A stretch of DNA of 64,000 bases from NCBI RefSeq assembly GCF_020400655.1, contig NZ_JAINRC010000026.1, forward strand, positions 1-64,000. Reading direction: 5' to 3'. Below, piece by piece: positions 57,975-64,000 of the stretch. The translations under genes were made by a program, and so were the position numbers. Each line of letters opens with the position of its first letter. Position 1 is the stretch's first letter. The stretch comes from Streptomyces spinosus (GTDB lineage: Bacteria; Actinomycetota; Actinomycetes; Streptomycetales; Streptomycetaceae). The notes below the pieces were generated by a model. The model saw only the letters and a list, made by a program, of their open reading frames with translations, searched no databases and had not been told where the DNA came from.

Positions 57975-59342
57975 TCAGTACACGCCCACCGCGGCGAGCG
58001 CCTTGCGCTGACGCGGGGTCGGGTGGGCCGGGAAGTAGAGGTAGCAGACCCCTCCGGTGCCGGAGACCACCTTGCCGGAGGCGTTGTACCGCTTGGTCCT
58101 CAGCCAGATGTTCTCCCACTCGCGCCGCTTGTAGACGCGCCGCACCGCCTCGTCGCTCGGCGAGGCGGGGTCGTTGGCGATCACGTCCCCGTCCGCGGTG
58201 AAGCCGATGACGGTCATCAGATGGCCGGAGGTGCCGTAACCCGCCCCCGTGAGCTCTTCCTTGAGGAACGACTGGGACGTTATGGCCGGGATGCCGGCCG
58301 CGATCAGCGTCTCCAGGTCGGCGAGGGAGGCGAGCCGGGTGACCACGCCCTGCAGACCGTCGAAGGTGGCCGCGTAGGCGGCGTTGAACGGCCAGTTGCC
58401 GCAGCCCTGGTACTGGTAGTCGTAGGTGGACCGGGCCGCGTGGCAGACCTGCGGGTCGGCGTAGGACGGGTCGACCCAGGACAGCTGCTCGGGCGTGAGC
58501 CGCCCGCCCCAGTACTCGATGATCATCTGCGAGGAGGTGGGGCTGCACCAGGCCTCGCCGCCGTTGTCGTACTCGGGGTACTGGCCCTTGTGGATCTCCT
58601 GCGAGTAGCGCGGGACGGCGAGTTCCTGGGCGAGACCGGGGGTGGAGGCCGGCACGGTGAAGCGGTCCGGGATGTCGGATCCCATCGCGCCGAGCCGCCA
58701 GACCGTCGGTGTCAGGTGCGTGCCGGGCCGGCGGTAGAGGGTGAGGCGCAGCCGGTACGACGCCAGGCGCAGACCGGTGCTCGCGTCGTCGATGGCGAAG
58801 GTGTCCGTCCAGATCGTGCTCTTGCCGTCGGTCTGGTCGTCCACCGAGGTCCGCTTGATGTCCTGGTCGCCCGCGGCCCAGCGGCCCATCACGTACCAGG
58901 GTGTCTCGGTGCCGTCGGAGTACGTGCCGTGCAGTTCGACCTGGAGCCAGGTACCGGCGGGGGTGTGCGCGTTCCAGGAGGCGATGACCTCGGTCGCGGG
59001 CACGGTGAGCCGGTGCACCGGGGAGGTCCAGGTGGCGTACTCCCAGGTGGCGGTGGTCCCGGTGTGCGGGTCGGTGTAGTCGGTACGGCCCGCGGCGGCA
59101 CCGATCACGACGCCGGGGCGGCTTCCGGCGACGGGCCGGACGCCCTCGGGGGTGCCGCAGCGCCAGTCGCGGAAGGTGGTCCAGCAGTGGTAGTCGATCG
59201 GGCGGGCCTGCGCCTGGCCGGGGTCGTCGCTGTCGGCGGGCCGCGGTGCGGCGACGGCGGCGGGAACCGCCGTGCCGGTCAGCGCCGCGGCGACGGCCAC
59301 GGCCAGAACGGTTCTGCGGGACGGCTGTTGGGCTCTGCTCAT
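57975..59342 (-). CDS. Secreted C39-like cysteine peptidase
   Basis: The 455-aa protein starts with a Tat-type signal peptide (SRRTVLAVAVAAALTG, then an Ala-rich cleavage region). A beta-rich N-terminal domain of about 180 residues precedes a papain-like C39 domain. The likely catalytic cysteine is near residue 264 in GGEAWCSPTSSQMII, and the histidine near 374 in GHLMTVIGF, followed by VIANDPASPSD. It is predicted to act outside the cell. The ATG at 59342 gives the signal peptide; the frame stays open upstream without support. A perfect dre site lies about 110 bp upstream, suggesting control by DasR. Confidence 0.85.
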   Translation of the reverse strand: MSRAQQPSRRTVLAVAVAAALTGTAVPAAVAAPRPADSDDPGQAQARPIDYHCWTTFRDWRCGTPEGVRPVAGSRPGVVIGAAAGRTDYTDPHTGTTATWEYATWTSPVHRLTVPATEVIASWNAHTPAGTWLQVELHGTYSDGTETPWYVMGRWAAGDQDIKRTSVDDQTDGKSTIWTDTFAIDDASTGLRLASYRLRLTLYRRPGTHLTPTVWRLGAMGSDIPDRFTVPASTPGLAQELAVPRYSQEIHKGQYPEYDNGGEAWCSPTSSQMIIEYWGGRLTPEQLSWVDPSYADPQVCHAARSTYDYQYQGCGNWPFNAAYAATFDGLQGVVTRLASLADLETLIAAGIPAITSQSFLKEELTGAGYGTSGHLMTVIGFTADGDVIANDPASPSDEAVRRVYKRREWENIWLRTKRYNASGKVVSGTGGVCYLYFPAHPTPRQRKALAAVGVY

Positions 59343-59448
59343 GGGCGCGATGACCCCCAGGGTTCCGAGACGGGCTTGATCCGGTGCGGTAACTATGAAG
59401 CAGGCCGGATCTCGCTGCCAGCACTTCGGCGCATGCCGCCGCAGGAAT

Positions 59449-59464
59449 ATTGGTCTGGACCACT
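59449..59464. promoter_or_regulatory. DasR operator (dre) upstream of the C39 peptidase
   Basis: ATTGGTCTGGACCACT contains the core TGGTC-TG-GACCA and fits the dre consensus as well as the crr site does. It lies 107-122 bp before the C39 peptidase start and 105 bp after the permease gene end, both on the minus strand. The peptidase is therefore the likely target. Confidence 0.8.
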
Positions 59465-59568
59465 GGTGAGGGCGTCCGGGGAGGCGCGGGCCGGGGCACC
59501 ACTGGCCGGCCGCGCGAGCGCGACCGACCCCCCAGGCACCCGCGCCCGCACCCGCACCCGGCACGCGC

Positions 59569-61107
59569 TCAGACGAGGTCCATCGCGGCGACCTCGTCCG
59601 GGCGGCCGTAGCTGACCGGCCCCTGGAAGCGGCGACGGGCCGTGGCGAACCACCACACCGTCGCCACCAGCAGGACGACGGCGAGCGCGATCGGCGCGTA
59701 GTTGAAGGAGTCGACGGTGATCGGAGACGCCTGCGGCAGCATGAACAGGACGCTGCTGAGCAGGATCCAGGTCACCGCCAGCCAGCCGATCGGCCTGCCC
59801 CAGCGGCCCAGGTGCCAGGGGCCGGGCTGGAAGGCGTCGCCGAGCCGCAGCCGCAGGAAGATCGGCACGGCGTAGGCCAGGAAGAGCCCGACCACGTTGA
59901 CGCTGACGATGGCGGTGAAGGCCGTGTGCGACCACCACCCCGGCACCACCAGGGCCAGCGAGCAGGCGACCGCGAGCCAGACCGCCTTCACCGGCGTACG
60001 GGTGCGCAGCGAGACCGAGTGCCACCAGCGCGAGCCGGGCATGGCGCCGTCCCGGGAGAAGGCGAAGATCTGCCGGGTGTTGCTGGTGAGGTTGGCCAGA
60101 CCGCAGAAGAGCATCGCGCCGATGACGATGAGGAGCATCACCTTGGCGGTGGGCAGGCCGAGGCCGTCGATGAGGATCTGGACCGGCGGCGCCGCGGCGC
60201 CGGCCACCTCGGCGTAGTCACCGATGCTGTAGACCAGTGCCAGCATCAGGACGAGACCGGTGATCGCCGACCAGCCGATGGCGCGGGTGATGCCCTTCGG
60301 TGCGCTGACCGTCGCGTGGACCGTTTCCTCGGACATGTGGAAGCTGCCGTCGAACCCGGTGAAGGTCCAGCTGGTGACCAGCAGGCCGAGCATGCCGCCG
60401 TAAAGCCCGCTGGTGAAGCCGGTGTTGTTCTCGAAATGGGTGACGAAGGACGCGGACTGGTGGTGATCCGGCATCACGATGAGTGCACCCACGATCACGA
60501 CGAGTCCGATCAGCAGCCACCACACGGAAATGCGGTTCAGCAGGGCGACGAGCTGGATGGTGTAGGTGTTGGCGAGCCCCTGGAGCACGATGATCAGGGC
60601 GGTGAGGAGGACCGTCTGGTGGGGGGTCGGCCGGTAGGAGGGCCACTGCAACTGCACGAACACCTGGATGAAGGTGGCGGCGGCGTAGCCGGTGGCGGCG
60701 GTGCCGCCGATCTGGCCGACGAAGTTCAGCCAGCCGGTGAACCACGACCAGGCGCCTTTGTGCCGCTTGGCGAGTTTACCGGCGGAGAAATACAGGGCAC
60801 CGCTCGTCGGATAGGCGGAGGCGACTTCCGCCATGGCCGCTCCGATGAGCAGCACCATGAGCGAGACGCCTATCCAGCCGAACACGAGAATACGGGGGCC
60901 GCCCGCGTTCATACCGAATCCGAAGGACGAGAAAATACCCGAGAGAATATTGATGATGGTGAACGAGATCGCGAAATTGTCGAACGCCCGGAAGCGCCGG
61001 GTGAGTTTCCGCGGATAACCCATCGCGTGCAGGGTGGCGTCGTCGTCGAGCACGACGGGGTCCGCCGCGCGGGCGCGGGCCCGGGGGGTCGACATCCGTT
61101 CCGACAC
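59569..61107 (-). CDS. APC-family amino-acid permease
   Basis: The 512-aa transporter has 12 hydrophobic segments. The first helix has FAISFTIINILSGIFSSFGF, and later segments include AYPTSGALYFSAGKLA and AIGWSAITGLVLMLAL, close to the GABA/amino-acid permease branch (UgaP/Bat1 type). The GTG at 61107 has AAAGG seven bases upstream; an ATG four codons later is possible. The substrate is not fixed by sequence. It is followed by the DasR-linked peptidase gene, so it might take up released amino acids, but that is only suggestive. Confidence 0.9.
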   Translation of the reverse strand: MSERMSTPRARARAADPVVLDDDATLHAMGYPRKLTRRFRAFDNFAISFTIINILSGIFSSFGFGMNAGGPRILVFGWIGVSLMVLLIGAAMAEVASAYPTSGALYFSAGKLAKRHKGAWSWFTGWLNFVGQIGGTAATGYAAATFIQVFVQLQWPSYRPTPHQTVLLTALIIVLQGLANTYTIQLVALLNRISVWWLLIGLVVIVGALIVMPDHHQSASFVTHFENNTGFTSGLYGGMLGLLVTSWTFTGFDGSFHMSEETVHATVSAPKGITRAIGWSAITGLVLMLALVYSIGDYAEVAGAAAPPVQILIDGLGLPTAKVMLLIVIGAMLFCGLANLTSNTRQIFAFSRDGAMPGSRWWHSVSLRTRTPVKAVWLAVACSLALVVPGWWSHTAFTAIVSVNVVGLFLAYAVPIFLRLRLGDAFQPGPWHLGRWGRPIGWLAVTWILLSSVLFMLPQASPITVDSFNYAPIALAVVLLVATVWWFATARRRFQGPVSYGRPDEVAAMDLV

Positions 61108-61148
61108 AGATCGGCCTTTCTCTGGGTGGGGGGTGGGGGACGAGCGGG

Positions 61149-62105
61149 TCAGGCGGGTCCCGGGACGGGCAGGCCGCAGGCGCGCCGGGCCCGGGAGAGC
61201 TGCTCGGCGGGGTCGCCGAACGCGCTCCAGGGCATGCGCGAGGCGTACGGGCCCATCGCCGTGAAGACGGCCCGGGCCTCGAACACGCGCTGGGCCATGA
61301 CCAGCGCGTGCGCGAGGTAGGCCAGGTCGAGCACGGGGGTGAAGCGGTAACCGGCCACGGTGGGCAGCCAGTTCTGGTAGATCGCCAGCGCGGTGGAGCG
61401 CCACTGCGGCTGCTCCCAGACCCGGTCGGCGAGGAGCTGGGTGGGGTTGTAGCTCTCCACCAGGGCCACCAGGGGCAGCAGCCGGAGGGCGGAGTCGGCG
61501 GGCGCCCGCTGGCTGAGGAAGGCGGCCACGTCCCAGGCGGCGGTGACCGAGCCGCCGTAGCGCGTGAAGAAACAGGACAGGAAGCGGTGGTGGGCCTCGC
61601 GGTGCCAGGGGTCCAGGGACAGGATGTGCGCGAACAGCCGCCAGGGGCCGGGCGGGGCGGTGAGCAGGCCGCGCGGGGCCGGGTCGCCGAGCCGGTGCAG
61701 CCGGGCCATGGAGAGCCGGGCCACCCAGGGGGTGGGGTCGGCGGGGGCCGCCTCGGCGGCCCGGTCGCAGGCGGTCAGCGCGATCCGCTCCAGCGCCTCG
61801 GCGCGCTCGTCACGGGCGTCGGCGGCCCGCAGGGCGCGCTGCACCGCGACCCGCGCCCACATGAGCGCGGCCTCGGGTGTCGGCTCCTCGGCGAGCCAGC
61901 GTTCCACGAGGTCGGTGCCGGCCGCCTCGGAGGCGAGGACGAGCGAGCGGTGGGCCCGCAGGGCGAAGTCGGTCCGTGTCTCGACGAGTGCCTCGTGGGC
62001 GTACCGGTGCCGTCCGGCGCGCACGTCCACGCATACGCTCGCCAGGACCCGGTCGTCGGCGGCCGGGTGCCACACATAGTGCCCTTCGAATAATTCCGCG
62101 GCCAT
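61149..62105 (-). CDS. Helical-repeat protein of unknown function
   Basis: The 318-aa protein is all-helical with TPR-like spacing and many Ala, Arg and Trp residues. Examples are PTPWVARLSMARLHRLGDPA and WRLFAHILSLDPWHREAHHR. The ending GLPVPGPA is flexible. AGGGGGACC stands before the ATG at 62105. It lies 41 bp upstream of the permease gene on the same strand and is probably co-transcribed with it. No enzyme motif is visible. Confidence 0.78.
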   Translation of the reverse strand: MAAELFEGHYVWHPAADDRVLASVCVDVRAGRHRYAHEALVETRTDFALRAHRSLVLASEAAGTDLVERWLAEEPTPEAALMWARVAVQRALRAADARDERAEALERIALTACDRAAEAAPADPTPWVARLSMARLHRLGDPAPRGLLTAPPGPWRLFAHILSLDPWHREAHHRFLSCFFTRYGGSVTAAWDVAAFLSQRAPADSALRLLPLVALVESYNPTQLLADRVWEQPQWRSTALAIYQNWLPTVAGYRFTPVLDLAYLAHALVMAQRVFEARAVFTAMGPYASRMPWSAFGDPAEQLSRARRACGLPVPGPA

Positions 62106-62255
62106 GGTCCCCCTGCCGGTCCCCGTTCGACGCATCACGTTGCGCAGAAGGCACCTTACTCAGCGTGGGGCACAGCCGGAACGCCGAATTCGACATATCG
62201 GTCAGCGGATTCGGCCTGATTTATCGAGGACCTTTGACTGGCCGCCAGCCGATGG

Positions 62256-62283
62256 TTCAACGCGAGACAACCACCACTAGACT
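62256..62283 (+). promoter_or_regulatory. Predicted promoter of the P-loop kinase gene
   Basis: TTCAAC (62256-62261) and TAGACT (62278-62283) are spaced by 16 bp in DNA that is distinctly AT-rich for this genome. The start of transcription would be near 62290, about 50-75 bases before the coding region. Confidence 0.5.
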
Positions 62284-62366
62284 GTTTCACGGAAAACCCA
62301 CAACACCGATCTCACCCCACACACGGCACGACCCCGGGAATCACCATTCACGACCTCGCCGCCCGG

Positions 62367-62966
62367 TTGCGCGGGCTCCCGCCCTCCCTGGGACCGGTCC
62401 GGCTCGTCGCCGTCGACGGGCACGCCGGCTCGGGCAAGTCCACCTTCGCCGGCCGGCTGGCGCACGCGCTGGGCGGGGCTCCGGTGCTCCACCTCGACGA
62501 CATCGCCTGCCACGAGCGGCTCTTCTCCTGGACCGACCGGCTCATGACCCAGGTGATCGAACCCCTGGCCCGCGGCGAGAGCGCCCACTACACCCCTTAC
62601 GACTGGCGGACCCGCGCCTTCGGGGCCCCCCGCCCGCTGCCGGCCGCACCCGTCGTGCTGATCGAGGGCGTCGGCGCCGGCCGCCGTGCCCTGAGGCCGC
62701 ACCTGGCCCGGCTGCTGTGGATGGAGTTGCCCCGGGAGGAGTCCTGGTCGCGCGGCCGGCGACGGGACGGCGCGGAGCAACGCGAGTTCTGGGACGGCTG
62801 GGTGGCGGCGGAGCGCGCGCACTTCGCCGGGGACCCCTCGCGCCCCCACGCCGATCTGCTGGTACTTCAAGGACCTGAGGGATATGAGGTGCTGCCGGGA
62901 CCCGCGACAGCTCCCGAAGCCGGGCCGGATGTGACGCTGGGTGACGGACCCTCCCGGATGTGGTGA
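62367..62966 (+). CDS. Uridine-kinase-like P-loop kinase
   Basis: The 199-aa protein has the P-loop GHAGSGKSTF (about 18-27), the HLDD acid motif (VLHLDDIACHERLF), and EGVGAGRRALR, as in the uridine/phosphoribulokinase-like family. The arginine-rich segment SRGRRRDGAEQREFW may be the lid. The start is uncertain: the TTG given here has no ribosome site, and no ATG or GTG exists in frame before the kinase domain. Codons ATC (62340) and ATT (62346) upstream would add the plausible head TIHDLAAR. The substrate is unknown. Confidence 0.75.
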   Translation: MRGLPPSLGPVRLVAVDGHAGSGKSTFAGRLAHALGGAPVLHLDDIACHERLFSWTDRLMTQVIEPLARGESAHYTPYDWRTRAFGAPRPLPAAPVVLIEGVGAGRRALRPHLARLLWMELPREESWSRGRRRDGAEQREFWDGWVAAERAHFAGDPSRPHADLLVLQGPEGYEVLPGPATAPEAGPDVTLGDGPSRMW

Positions 62967-63015
62967 ACTCGTGAAGGGCCTTGCGGGGCAACTTCTCCCA
63001 GTGCCCCAACTCCGC

Positions 63016-63045
63016 TTGACCGGGGGGCCGTACAGGTCTTACGTT
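63016..63045 (+). promoter_or_regulatory. Predicted promoter of a small RNA
   Basis: TTGACC (63016-63021) and TACGTT (63040-63045) are spaced by 18 bp. Transcription would start near 63052 and run into the hairpin at 63081. Confidence 0.5.
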
Positions 63046-63051
63046 CTCAAT

Positions 63052-63122
63052 GTGCGGCTTTCGGAGCCGCCCACCGACGCGAAGCCCCCGGTTGTTCCCC
63101 CGTGACCGGGGGCTTCGTTCTG
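63052..63122 (+). ncRNA. Candidate small RNA of about 70 nt
   Basis: The segment lies in the 430-bp gap between the kinase gene and the TPR gene. It starts just after a promoter-like pair, contains a short hairpin (GCGGCT, TTCGG, AGCCGC near 63054-63070), and ends with a strong terminator hairpin (63081-63116). No open frame with a ribosome site fits. It could instead be the terminated leader of the downstream gene. I do not recognise it as a known RNA family. Confidence 0.4.
63081..63116 (+). terminator. Hairpin terminator of the small RNA
   Basis: GAAGCCCCCGGT and ACCGGGGGCTTC form a perfect 12-bp stem with a 12-nt loop, followed by GTTCTG. Nothing coding ends just before it: the kinase stop is 115 bp upstream. 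Confidence 0.8.
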
Positions 63123-63396
63123 CCCGCGCAGGCGCGATTCCCGGCGCCCCGCGCACCCGCGGTCTCACCCTCGGTCACGAAACGCCGTGCGCCCCGTCTG
63201 CTCCCACCTCGTCGAACGCCCTGTGCGGCACCCTTCGGCCCGCGCGGTACCGCGGGTACGATGCCCTCGGTGCGACCTTCGAGCGGCTGCCTCGCGCACC
63301 TGCAACTCCGGTCCGCGGCACAGCGGTTCGACCGCGGCGGCCGTCGGGCGACCGCCCGGTGGTGAACCACGGGGACACGGTCTGTGGGGGGACGTG

Positions 63397-64000
63397 ATGG
63401 ACTTCGGCACGCAGGGCCCCGAGGCCCCGGCCGACCTCGCCTGGCTGCGGGGTGTGGACGCCTACACGATGGGCGCCTACCCGCAGGCGGAGGAGGAGTT
63501 CCGCACCGCGGTGCGGATGGACCCGGGCATGGCGGACGCCTGGCTCGGACTGCACGCGCTCCGGGTCGACACGACCACCGCGCTGCTGCGGATGTTCCGG
63601 CACCGCGACCGCTTCGGCGAACAGCGCGCCCGGCACCGCCGCAGCCTCAACTCCTGGTACTGGCTGGGCTGGTGGGTGCAGCCGGTGCTGGAGAGCCCGC
63701 GCGATCTGCTGCTGGCGCACGCCTCGCACTGGCTGGACGGCCGCCACGTGCCCGAGCTGGACCGCGCCCTCGCCGGACTGCCACCGGTCGACGCCGACCC
63801 GCAGGTCCGCTTCCTGCACGCCTGCCGCGCCTATCTGATCAAGGACTGGGAGCAGCTCGTCCGGCACACCGATCCCCTGCTGGACGACCCCCTGCTCGGC
63901 ATCGAGGCCGGCCTGTTCGGCGGCATGGCCCGGGTCCGGCTGGAGATGTACGGCCAGGCCGAGCCCCTGCTGGCGACGGCGCTGATGCGGTGCCGCAGCG
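63397..64000 (+). CDS. TPR protein, N-terminal part (runs off the window)
   Basis: About 201 residues are present. The start (GVDAYTMGAYPQAEEEFRTA) is a TPR, and DAWLGLHALRVDTTTALLRMFRHRDRF with the WYWLGWW segment resembles the N-terminal TPR domain of EccA-type AAA+ proteins of type VII secretion. The ATPase part, if any, lies beyond the window. GGGGGG lies before the ATG; a GTG one codon upstream is possible. Without the rest, EccA-like or a plain TPR protein are both possible. Confidence 0.7.
   Translation, partial: MDFGTQGPEAPADLAWLRGVDAYTMGAYPQAEEEFRTAVRMDPGMADAWLGLHALRVDTTTALLRMFRHRDRFGEQRARHRRSLNSWYWLGWWVQPVLESPRDLLLAHASHWLDGRHVPELDRALAGLPPVDADPQVRFLHACRAYLIKDWEQLVRHTDPLLDDPLLGIEAGLFGGMARVRLEMYGQAEPLLATALMRCRS

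Overview
The window is a stretch of linear Streptomyces-type chromosome. The evidence is a very high G+C content with G/C at almost every third codon position, many GTG starts, a complete conservon (cvnABCD), RbpA with a sigma-R promoter, polyprenol-phosphate-mannose synthase, and DasR (dre) operators in front of crr and a chitinase. From memory of S. coelicolor, crr-ptsI, rbpA, ppm1 and chiD fall in the same order in its SCO1390-SCO1430 region, so the backbone is core chromosome. No integrase, transposase, tRNA, rRNA or CRISPR array was found.

Layout. 0.2-8.8 kb: crr and ptsI (PTS enzymes) behind a dre operator, an unknown protein, acetoacetyl-CoA synthetase, a GH31 alpha-glucosidase and a NUDIX hydrolase. 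9.2-13.7 kb: an EAL/CBS-like/GGDEF protein and the glycerol operon glpF-glpK. 13.7-21.7 kb (minus strand): a conservon in which a 1212-aa ATP-dependent 5-oxoprolinase lies between cvnC and cvnD. 22-30 kb: a small membrane protein, then a minus-strand three-gene operon resembling a MukFEB/JetABC condensin without the JetD nuclease. 30-35.7 kb: a GntR regulator divergent from an operon of MFS transporter, DUF1445 protein, pxpA, pxpB, a repeat-built micro-ORF and pxpC, which is a second and unrelated 5-oxoproline route.

35.7-41.4 kb (minus strand): a translationally coupled SGNH hydrolase and two GT4 glycosyltransferases, then a HEAT-like repeat protein and an ankyrin protein. 41.7-48.1 kb: a small membrane peptide with an FtsK/TraB-like protein whose P-loop lysine is missing, a MocR regulator divergent from YczE-like and glycerophosphodiesterase genes, and an MFS permease. 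48.1-55.4 kb: rbpA, fxsA, ppm1, an amidohydrolase, an Lrp/AsnC regulator, small unknown proteins and an acyl-CoA dehydrogenase. 55.6-64 kb: a GH18 chitinase with paired dre-like repeats, a TetR regulator, a tiny membrane protein, a secreted C39-like protease with its own dre site, an APC permease, an unknown protein, a small P-loop kinase, a candidate small RNA, and the start of a TPR protein that runs off the window.

How they fit. Two themes stand out. One is the PTS/chitin (N-acetylglucosamine) regulon, where the dre sites link crr-ptsI, the chitinase and probably the C39 protease. The other is 5-oxoproline metabolism, coded twice: once inside a G-protein signalling operon and once in a GntR-controlled uptake and catabolic operon. 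A 12-bp palindrome, CACGCGCGCGTG, occurs at least nine times in several reading frames and in intergenic DNA, which gene content does not explain.
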